In this document: positions 8,126 through 15,194 of the stretch, one piece after another
Layout of the letters: each line of letters starts with the position of its first letter
How positions within the stretch are numbered: the first letter of the stretch is position 1
Assembly (NCBI GenBank): GCA_002483445.1
Contig: DLHY01000152.1
Location: 1-64,000, forward strand
Direction of reading: 5' to 3'
DNA length: 64,000 bases
Source: Blastocatellia bacterium UBA7656
GTDB taxonomy: Bacteria > Acidobacteriota > Blastocatellia > UBA7656
Program-made: the position numbers and the translations under genes
Notes under the pieces: model-generated
Database searches by the model: none
What the model was told of the DNA's origin: nothing
The model's input: the letters and a program-made list of their open reading frames with translations, nothing else

Positions 8126-8998
8126 TCATTTCGCCTTGAACAGGCTGTCGTCGAGAGGCTCCTTATGAGAAACCTTCTGCACCGAAAGCTCCCAGTCCCG
8201 GAGGTCTGCGCGGAACCCTGATTCGCGCGCGAGTTGCAACTTGTAGCGGTGCGGGAGCGTCACCCCGTCGACTGCGCGAAAGTCGTCGAACTCTTCGGTG
8301 AGTTGTTGACGAGTGGACTGCATTCTGGACGAATCAGGAGCGTCTGAGCCGAACGTGTTATCGATTTCATATCTGTATTCGGTGCGAAGGTGACGGAACG
8401 TCTCGGCGTCGAAGTACAGCGTGATTTTCAAATCAGCCAGCCCTTTGCGTTTGCGATAATCCACCGCGTGCGCCTGCTGACCCTCGACTTTCTTCAGTCC
8501 TTTATACTCCAGCCGGGGCTGCCTCTCCTCCATTCGCGCGAGCGGCCAGGTCGTCGAAAGCACTCCGCCCACCAATCCTTCCTGAAGCGGCAATTGAAAT
8601 CGGAAGAAAAAGTCGCTCAGAGGCTGGCCCTTTTGATACTGAAGGAACCCAGTGGCGACGCGCTCTCCGTCGAATATGATCTCTTCTTCTTTTCTGTCGC
8701 GAAGGATTCTCGGCCACAGTATGGTGCAGCGGAACTTCGCGCCCGCAGAAATTATTCTCGCGACCGTATCCTCCTGATATGGGCTGCCGGTGCGTATGAC
8801 GAACTTCAACTGGCCGCTGGCCATACGGGTTTTGATCGCAGAGCGGGCCTCCGGGCTGCCGATGGATTCGAGATGACGCGAGAGGAGTTCCTCAATCGTC
8901 ATCTTTTTATCCTGAGCGAGCGAAGGGTTGATCAAATTCGCGGAGAAACTCAAGGCGATGAAAATCGATGCAAGATAGATGAGAAAGCTTTTGTTCAT
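8126..8998 (-). CDS. Exported protein of LolA/outer-membrane lipoprotein-sorting-like fold
   Basis: 290 residues with a signal peptide (MNKSFLIYLASIFIALSFSA, cleavage near residues 28-30). The rest alternates short beta-strands such as GQLKFVIRTGSPYQEDTVAR, EEEIIFDGERVATGFL, LEYKGLKKVEGQQAHAVDYR and DLKITLYFDAETFRHLRTEY. That pattern is typical of LolA/LolB-like half-barrels in acidobacterial exported proteins, a fold guess from the 'metabolise-and-report' style repeats rather than a firm family match. The function is unknown. It sits between ftcD and the enoyl-CoA hydratase on one strand. The start is well supported by AGGAGG seven to eight bases before the ATG. Confidence 0.7.
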   Translation of the reverse strand: MNKSFLIYLASIFIALSFSANLINPSLAQDKKMTIEELLSRHLESIGSPEARSAIKTRMASGQLKFVIRTGSPYQEDTVARIISAGAKFRCTILWPRILRDRKEEEIIFDGERVATGFLQYQKGQPLSDFFFRFQLPLQEGLVGGVLSTTWPLARMEERQPRLEYKGLKKVEGQQAHAVDYRKRKGLADLKITLYFDAETFRHLRTEYRYEIDNTFGSDAPDSSRMQSTRQQLTEEFDDFRAVDGVTLPHRYKLQLARESGFRADLRDWELSVQKVSHKEPLDDSLFKAK

Positions 8999-9026
8999 GA
9001 TACTGCCTCCTGGGGTTTGAGACGCT

Positions 9027-10562
9027 TCACATCCGCGTAATCATATCCGATTCAATCGCGCCCGCAATCGAAGAAGCTTCTTCCATCAGTCTTCGTATCT
9101 CGCTTCGTATCTCGCTGGCTTCTTCTGCGGGAAGCATACTGAGATTGACTCCCACGTTGTAGCAAGCGCCTTTTGTTGCCGCAAGCGCCATCTGCCCGCC
9201 TGTGGCTATGTCTGAAAATGCGTTCTGATTCGCGATCCTCGAAAGCTCGCTCAGATACTTTAACACTTCAACTGCGCGACGTGCCGTCTCCATCGGCGCG
9301 CCTGCCGCCCTGCGCCCTGCCGCTTCTATCCTGAGATTACGCTCCGCCTTCTGCTCCTCCGTCTCTTTCGGCAGGCGGTAGGCTTCCATCACTGCCTCGA
9401 AGCTCGCCGCATCTTCAGCGATCAAAGCGCGCAACCTCCCGCCTATGCGCTCAAGCTCCGACGCGATCTCTTTTACTCGCGGCTCCACATCGGCGTACTT
9501 CTTTTTGCCAACGGTGAGATTGCAAACCATTCGACCGAGCGAAGCGGCAAGCGCGCCCGAATGCGCCGCGACGCTGCCTCCTCCGGGCGTGGGCGTGTTT
9601 GCCGCGACAAGCTCGCTGAACGTTCCTGTGCTATCTGCAAGATTATCTTCCGCAGTTTCCGCGGCGGCTTGCAGCCTGTGTTCAAGTATCTGATCCGGGC
9701 TGAAGTTCTCAAGCCTGAGATAAAAATCCACAGCAGCATCGAGGGCGCGCTGAGGGACGAGTCCGACGATCTCTGATCCGACTATTGCCACGCCATAACG
9801 TTCGGCTTCGCGGCGGATCATTTCGAAAGCGCGAAACAGGGGCGTTCCCTCGTAGTTGACCATGTTCATCGAGACCTGAACTATACGGCGATCTTTCAAT
9901 TCGAATCCTAAAGCTTTCACGTAACGAAGCCCGCCGGTCTGATGGCGCACGGCGCGAGCGATTCGGTGTGCAATCTCTATGTCAGATGTTGCGAGGTTCA
10001 CGTTATAGGCGATGAGCGGCGGGCGCGCGCCGACGGCTGTAATTCCCGCCGTCGGATGAAGGCGGGCCTCTCCTAAGTCGGGCAGTCGCGCAGGGTTCGA
10101 AGCTATCTCGTCGCGTATGCCTTCGAACTGCCCTTTGCGCAACGCGGCGAGGTTTTCTCTTTCGGGCCGCGCGGCCGCTTTTTCATAAAGGTAAACCGGG
10201 ATGCCGAGTTCTTTCCACATCCTTTCGCCGCACTCTCGCGCAAGACGGACGCAATCATCCATAGTCACGCCCGCGATAGGAACGAAGGGGATGACATCGG
10301 TTGCGCCCATGCGCGGATGCTCGCCCTTGTGATGATTGAGGTCGATTAACGCGGCGGCTTTGCGCGCGGCAGCCAGCGCGGCATCGACTACTCGTTCGGG
10401 CGCGGCGACGAAGGTGATGACTGAGCGGTTATGATCCGGGTCGGATTCGCGGTCTAACAGCACCGCGCCGGGGGTGGATCGTATGGCCGCGACTATCTCA
10501 TCGATGACTTCAGCGCGACGGCCTTCGCTGAAGTTCGGTATGCATTCGACTATGTTTCGCAT
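9027..10562 (-). CDS. ftcD: Bifunctional glutamate formimidoyltransferase / formimidoyl-THF cyclodeaminase
   Basis: 511 residues, matching a fused enzyme. Residues 1 to about 300 are the formiminotransferase (MRNIVECIPNFSEGRR; the HKGEHPRMGATDVIPFVPIA segment holds the catalytic His region). Residues about 315-505 are the cyclodeaminase (TPTPGGGSVAAHSGALAASL, then a helical bundle). It moves the formimino group from N-formimino-L-glutamate to tetrahydrofolate and then releases ammonia to give methenyl-THF, the last steps of one histidine-degradation route. No other hut genes are in the window. It leads a likely operon with the LolA-like protein 28 bp downstream. The family identity is very clear. 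Confidence 0.95.
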   Translation of the reverse strand: MRNIVECIPNFSEGRRAEVIDEIVAAIRSTPGAVLLDRESDPDHNRSVITFVAAPERVVDAALAAARKAAALIDLNHHKGEHPRMGATDVIPFVPIAGVTMDDCVRLARECGERMWKELGIPVYLYEKAAARPERENLAALRKGQFEGIRDEIASNPARLPDLGEARLHPTAGITAVGARPPLIAYNVNLATSDIEIAHRIARAVRHQTGGLRYVKALGFELKDRRIVQVSMNMVNYEGTPLFRAFEMIRREAERYGVAIVGSEIVGLVPQRALDAAVDFYLRLENFSPDQILEHRLQAAAETAEDNLADSTGTFSELVAANTPTPGGGSVAAHSGALAASLGRMVCNLTVGKKKYADVEPRVKEIASELERIGGRLRALIAEDAASFEAVMEAYRLPKETEEQKAERNLRIEAAGRRAAGAPMETARRAVEVLKYLSELSRIANQNAFSDIATGGQMALAATKGACYNVGVNLSMLPAEEASEIRSEIRRLMEEASSIAGAIESDMITRM

Positions 10563-10792
10563 CCCTTTTGGAAGTGAATCTCCGTCTCTTCAAGTTTGCC
10601 TGCAAAGAAAGACTTTGTAGCTCAAAAGCGGGCTGGGGCGCAATGCGTAAACGACGCGCTCAAAACAAATCTTTCAGCGTGCGGAAGATCGGTGATATCG
10701 ATCCGCGCCTTGCGCCCCGATTCCCCCCTCTTTGACGCCGCAGCCTCGACGGGTATAAGTTGTTTCAAGCTTGTGGCAAAGGAGAGCCGGCT

Positions 10793-11314
10793 TTGAAAAA
10801 AGTTTTTATTCTGGTTCTTGCCTGCATACTTATTTCAATAACGACTGCGGCTTCGCAGACCCGCAAACGCGGCAGCGCGAAACGCCCCGCGCCCTCGACA
10901 ACTTTCGCAGAGAAACAACAGGCCGAAATTCGGGCTGGCTGCGTGAGAATCGCCGTGCAGATCAAAGCCCTGACGCAGTTCCTCTATCTGTTGGGGGGCA
11001 TATCGAAAACCATCGAATCTGCCGAGCAGGCCACCCGCAATCGCGAGCCTTCTCAGCTTACTCCTGAACAGATCGAGCAAACCAAAGTCAAAATCAAAGA
11101 GAGCGTCAGAAATGTTCGCGTGGGTCTCGATGAGCTTGAGCGAGGGTTTCGGTTCAATCCGGCGCTGACAACCTTCTACCCATACCTGTCAGGAGTGGCC
11201 GTCATTGGCAAGACAGCCGAGAATCAGGCTGCGGGCAACAACTTCGATGAGTCAGGCAGATCGCTCATCCGCGCTGTCAATAAACTGACAGACGCTCTGG
11301 TTGCGATGCGATGA
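10793..11314 (+). CDS. Small exported protein of unknown function
   Basis: 173 residues using a TTG start at 10793, chosen because AAAGGAG lies 8 nt upstream and the product then begins with a clean signal peptide (KKVFILVLACILISITTAAS). The mature part is mostly helical, with a basic stretch (RKRGSAKRPAP) and a long Gln/Glu/Lys-rich segment (TEQIEQTKVKIKESVRNVRV-like). No known domain is recognised. It is divergent from ftcD across 230 bp (10563-10792) in which I see nothing besides this ribosome-binding site. It faces the metzincin gene across a strong hairpin. Confidence 0.7.
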   Translation: MKKVFILVLACILISITTAASQTRKRGSAKRPAPSTTFAEKQQAEIRAGCVRIAVQIKALTQFLYLLGGISKTIESAEQATRNREPSQLTPEQIEQTKVKIKESVRNVRVGLDELERGFRFNPALTTFYPYLSGVAVIGKTAENQAAGNNFDESGRSLIRAVNKLTDALVAMR

Positions 11315-11329
11315 AGCGATCAGGTCGCA

Positions 11330-11380
11330 AAAACAGGGCAGGGACAGCGCCATATCGACGGCCTGTCCCTGCCCTGTTTT
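11330..11380. terminator. Bidirectional terminator, perfect 18-bp stem
   Basis: Arms 11330-11347 and 11363-11380 are exact complements with a 15-nt loop, A-rich on the left flank and T-rich on the right. It lies between two convergent genes and should stop transcription from both sides. Confidence 0.85.
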
Positions 11381-13187
11381 ACTGAACTGTGATGACGCGC
11401 AATCGGTAGTTGGCGTTTCCTTCGAACGCGCTAATCCCGATGATGTAATCGCCCGGAGGGAGCGAAAATGGCATCGAGATTTGCTCCTTTCCCGTAAGCC
11501 CCAGGCTTGCGCCTATCAGATTCGGGTCGTTGAGATTCGATTTCTTCTTGTTGACGCTCGACAGGAACAGATAAAGATCGAGATCGCCCGCCCCCGATGT
11601 CGCATCGAGGAATATGTAGACTCTGGTCGAGCTTGTGACAGTGAACTTGTACAGGTCTTCGATCTTGTCGGTAAATCCTCCGCCGAGATCCATCTTCAGA
11701 ACTGAAGAATCCGTCGAGTCGGCACCTCCCGTCACGTCGGCGAGAATGCCGATGCGGTCAGCCTTGTTCGTTTTGTGATTCGGCTCCGATTCAGCGACGG
11801 CCACGAGCGGCGCGGTGGAAAACCCGTTGAGGATGATATCGATGCCTGTCGTCACCTGGCCCGCCGCGACCGCTACAGGTTCGAAGTCGGTCGCCGCATC
11901 CGAAGCCGCGCCCGATTCGCGCGGCCCGCTGTAGAACTCCTGAACCGGCAGTATGTACTGCTCGTTCAGTTGGCCGATTGAAGAGCCTCCTGTAGCGTCG
12001 GGGTTGATCTGCTGAATCTCCACGAGGTAATTACCCGGCGGCAATCCCTGAATCCGATAGCGCCCCTCGCCGAAGTTGACGCTCGTCACCGCGCTCACGG
12101 CTGTCGCTAGTGGGTCGGTCACGGTCTGCGGCTGAGGAGTTTCAGGCACTCCGAAAGCATCAAGCAGGGGCGGGACGGTGAAAGCAGGCGTACCGGCAGC
12201 CGGAGGGTATGCGCCCTGATCTATGCGGCGAGCGACGACGTTGATTCCCGGCACGGGTATATCGCCCGATGAAGCGCCTACTATCACGCGCCCTTCTATC
12301 GTTCCGGTATTGGTCGCAAAATCCGGCGTGGGATAGAGAGCCGAAAGCGCGTTCTGGGTGTCCAGATCGAGGGTGGCTATGAAGAATCCCGAATCGGGAA
12401 ACTGAGCGCCGAGTTGTGACCCTGCGGGCGCGTCGAATATGAACGGGTAGACCGTCTCAGTGAAAGGCCCGAAAAGATCATACGCCTGCGCCTGAGTGAA
12501 ACCGGGCGGCAGGGGTTGGAGAGAAGAGCGGGCGAACCGATCCGCGAAATGGCCGTTGATCTGCGAGTGATCGAGCGGCCCGGCGAAGTGGCCGAACTCG
12601 TGCGTGAAGACTCCAAGCAGCGAAGTGGTTGAGAGCGAAGCGGGAGGAGAGAGAGACCGCCCGTTGATGACCACCGCGCCTTCGCGCAGGGTGTTCGACG
12701 GATCATCGATCTGCAAAAAAGTGAAGAACCCTAAAACGAGCGGGTCTCTGGTTATCGTGCCATCGCTGTCGAATATGATGGGGTTTTGAAAGGTCGGAGT
12801 GCTAGGGCTGAGGAACCTGCCGACATTCGAGCCGTTCACATCGACCTCCATTCCGGTGGTCGGGTCTATTATCCGTCCGGCGTTCACGAATTCTATGCTC
12901 GCGAACGGGATATCGGTGTAGAGGTTGAAAATTCGATCAACAATCGCCGTCGCATCCGCTTCCGAAAGCGTGCCGAGCGTTCCCTTGTCGACGCGATAAA
13001 GGACGCGGCCCGCCGCATCGACGGTGGCTGAATTCAAAGCTCCGCCTCTCACTTCGCTCCTCGCCCAAAGCGTGGGCTGCCCGTCAAGAAGAAGCAGCGG
13101 CCCTCCCGCTTTGACCGCAGGTATTATGATCGCGGCCAGAGCGATGAGAATCGCAGGCAGTAGAATTTTTACGCGAAGATATTTCAT
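11379..13187 (-). CDS. Exported metzincin-like metalloprotease with PPC domain
   Basis: 602 residues with an N-terminal signal/anchor (LLPAILIALAAIIIPAVKA). A zinc-binding motif HEFGHFAGPLDH starts at residue 196. It fits HExxHxxGxxD with an extra His, like snapalysin-type metzincins whose third ligand is Asp. The matrixin-like end LDTQNALSALYPTP follows near residue 285. Next come a carboxypeptidase-regulatory-like beta domain (GTIEGRVIVG..., about 297-455) and a C-terminal pre-peptidase (PPC) domain (SEPNHKTNKADRIG to the end) with DLDLYLF. It is predicted to be secreted and to cut proteins outside the cell. Its ATG overlaps the stop of the preceding gene (ATGA), so the two are translationally coupled. 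Confidence 0.82.
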   Translation of the reverse strand: MKYLRVKILLPAILIALAAIIIPAVKAGGPLLLLDGQPTLWARSEVRGGALNSATVDAAGRVLYRVDKGTLGTLSEADATAIVDRIFNLYTDIPFASIEFVNAGRIIDPTTGMEVDVNGSNVGRFLSPSTPTFQNPIIFDSDGTITRDPLVLGFFTFLQIDDPSNTLREGAVVINGRSLSPPASLSTTSLLGVFTHEFGHFAGPLDHSQINGHFADRFARSSLQPLPPGFTQAQAYDLFGPFTETVYPFIFDAPAGSQLGAQFPDSGFFIATLDLDTQNALSALYPTPDFATNTGTIEGRVIVGASSGDIPVPGINVVARRIDQGAYPPAAGTPAFTVPPLLDAFGVPETPQPQTVTDPLATAVSAVTSVNFGEGRYRIQGLPPGNYLVEIQQINPDATGGSSIGQLNEQYILPVQEFYSGPRESGAASDAATDFEPVAVAAGQVTTGIDIILNGFSTAPLVAVAESEPNHKTNKADRIGILADVTGGADSTDSSVLKMDLGGGFTDKIEDLYKFTVTSSTRVYIFLDATSGAGDLDLYLFLSSVNKKKSNLNDPNLIGASLGLTGKEQISMPFSLPPGDYIIGISAFEGNANYRLRVITVQ

Positions 13188-13927
13188 TTAAGCAGCCCTC
13201 CTTTCTGCCCGCCCGTTATGACGCCTTTTTCGCCTCCGTGAGCCGAGACGATCTGTTCCACGATCTCGACGAGAGAATCGAGCGGCAAAGCGCCGCGCCT
13301 TCGCGTGACGCTTTCAACAGCCTGTATGGAGAGCGGCTGATCGCGGTCGGGAAAGACCACGCGGGCATCTTCGGGTTTCACTCCCAATCCCGTGTAGGGA
13401 GCGGTGAATAGTCCGAGGTTGTTTATGGAATTCTGCGCAAGCTCCTGACCCGAAGGCATACGCGTGATGAAGAACGCTCCCTGATAAAGCCCCACAGGAG
13501 AAGTGCCTCGCGCAGAGTCGGCGTTGAGAAACAGCATAACGCGGTCGCCCTCTTTGTAAGGGTTCATTCCATGCAGGAAAGTTTTTGTCGAAACCGCGCG
13601 CCCGTGCATAGTCAGCCTTCCCCCTTTGGCCGGACGCGACGCATGGCCGAGATGTTTGACTGTCATCTGCTTCGACACACGGCCTTTGATGGCGCGCTCT
13701 ATTTCAAAAGTGTAAAGAGTGACTGGCAATATGCCCCCGGCAATCTCTTCTTCCGTCTCTACGATCGACAGGCAGCGACCGACGAAGACTCGATCAGCCA
13801 TCACGGACATCTCTTCGAGATTGACTCTTCGCACCAGATGATGAGCGTCTCCGATAAGGGAGGATGCCAGTCCATAGAGCGCGATGATCGTAATTGATAG
13901 CACCGCCTTGATACGATGTGTGTGCAT
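13184..13927 (-). CDS. Exported protein partner of the metzincin (OB-fold/NTR-like pattern)
   Basis: 247 residues. I use the ATG at 13927, preceded by AAGGAG at five-base spacing; it begins MHTHRIKAVLSITIIALYGL, a signal peptide. The body has the pattern MADRVFVGRCLSIVETEEE, then VTLYTFEIERAIKGRVSKQM, then YKEGDRVMLFLNAD. That strand order recalls NTR/TIMP-like OB folds seen in bacterial proteins paired with matrixins. The resemblance is by eye only and confidence in the fold is modest. It overlaps the metzincin gene by 4 bp, so the products are made together. It could be an inhibitor, chaperone or propeptide in trans. Confidence 0.65.
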   Translation of the reverse strand: MHTHRIKAVLSITIIALYGLASSLIGDAHHLVRRVNLEEMSVMADRVFVGRCLSIVETEEEIAGGILPVTLYTFEIERAIKGRVSKQMTVKHLGHASRPAKGGRLTMHGRAVSTKTFLHGMNPYKEGDRVMLFLNADSARGTSPVGLYQGAFFITRMPSGQELAQNSINNLGLFTAPYTGLGVKPEDARVVFPDRDQPLSIQAVESVTRRRGALPLDSLVEIVEQIVSAHGGEKGVITGGQKGGLLK

Positions 13928-13976
13928 AAAAACTCCTTGAGTGAATCTCAAACTTTAAATCTCAAATCCGAGATCG

Positions 13977-14954
13977 TTATTGTAGCAACTGCGAAGCGCC
14001 GCGCCCTCCGACGGCAACTCCTCGCGCGGGAGTCGCAAGATCAATAGCCGACAGATCGCGCGATGAAACCGTGTTTATTGTAACCCACCCTCGCCCGCCA
14101 TCGCGCGATTCGAGGGTAACGCCATGAGCGCCGACCGCCCAGAAAACATCTCCCGATGCGGCAATTGCGTTGATCGCTTCAGTCGTCCCCGACTCGACTC
14201 TGCTCCAGTTTGCGCCGTCTTCGCTGCGAAGGACGGTTCCCGCTTCGCCCACCGCCGCCATAATTCCCGAAGGCGAAAGGGCGAGTCCGAAGAGCGCGCG
14301 CGATGTTCCCCCGCTTTGTTTCATCCACGTCTGACCGCCGTCCGCGGTGCCGATTATGATTCCGTCTTCGCCGACCGCCCAGCCGCGATCGTGGGTGGCG
14401 AAGCGAATCGCCCAGAAGCTTTCAACGCGATCAGTCTCGATCTGTTCCCACGTCTCGCCGCCGTCCGTCGTGCGAAGCATCAGACCTCCCGCGCCTGCCG
14501 CGCCGCCTGCGGCCCATCCTTTATTCTCATCGATGAAAAAGATCGAGTTGATGACCTCGCCCTGACGTTCGACTCTCTGAGCTTTCCATGTCCTCCCTCC
14601 GTCATCAGTTCGTTCGATGCGTCCGGCATAGCCTGCGACCCATCCGCGCTGAGGGCTTATGAAAAAAATCGAAGCCAGCACTTCGGGCGTCGTGGCTATG
14701 GGCTGCCAGCTTGCGCCGCCGTCTGAGGTGGCATAGATCGCGCCGCCTTTTCCCATCGGGTCGATGTCGCCTGCGGCCCAGCCTGTTTTATCGTCGATTA
14801 GATCGACAGCCAGAAGATCGAGCTTTCCAATGCTCGACCCGGCGACCCATCGGGCTGCGTCCGCTGAGGGAGAGATTTCCTTCGCGCAGGAGACAAACGC
14901 GAGCAGCAGGAAAATGACGAACAGTTTCGATCCGTTCAAAATCTGATGATTCAC
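13977..14954 (-). CDS. Lipoprotein with Ycf48/BNR-type propeller repeats
   Basis: 325 residues with a lipoprotein signal peptide (LFVIFLLLAFVSC, lipobox cysteine near residue 23). About six Asp-box-like repeats follow, with S/T-D-G-G-x-x-W cores (SDGGASW, DDGGRTW, TDGGETW, ADGGQTW, EDGANW, RDGGRGW), each next to a GWAAG- or GWAVG-type strand. This is the Ycf48/Hcf136-like beta-propeller. In phototrophs Ycf48 helps assemble photosystem II, but non-photosynthetic relatives are common and their roles are unknown. The start is a GTG without a strong ribosome-binding site. It lies 49 bp upstream of the OB-fold/metzincin pair and may be co-transcribed with it. Confidence 0.82.
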   Translation of the reverse strand: MNHQILNGSKLFVIFLLLAFVSCAKEISPSADAARWVAGSSIGKLDLLAVDLIDDKTGWAAGDIDPMGKGGAIYATSDGGASWQPIATTPEVLASIFFISPQRGWVAGYAGRIERTDDGGRTWKAQRVERQGEVINSIFFIDENKGWAAGGAAGAGGLMLRTTDGGETWEQIETDRVESFWAIRFATHDRGWAVGEDGIIIGTADGGQTWMKQSGGTSRALFGLALSPSGIMAAVGEAGTVLRSEDGANWSRVESGTTEAINAIAASGDVFWAVGAHGVTLESRDGGRGWVTINTVSSRDLSAIDLATPARGVAVGGRGASQLLQ

Positions 14955-15041
14955 AATAAGTTGTGACCGACGACCTCGGAAAGTTTATCACAGGCGCGTC
15001 AGTCTGTCTTGTTTGCTACGCGCCTCGCAAGAAATTTGTAA

Positions 15042-15163
<122 letters not shown>

Positions 15164-15194
15164 TGCCGCCTGCTGTTGGACTCTCGAATCAATA

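Noticed and set aside
8040..8129. ATGA-coupled longer start for the enoyl-CoA hydratase
   Set aside because: The extra 30 residues are encoded by the CCTGGGA hairpin repeat and do not fit the crotonase fold, though coupling cannot be fully excluded.
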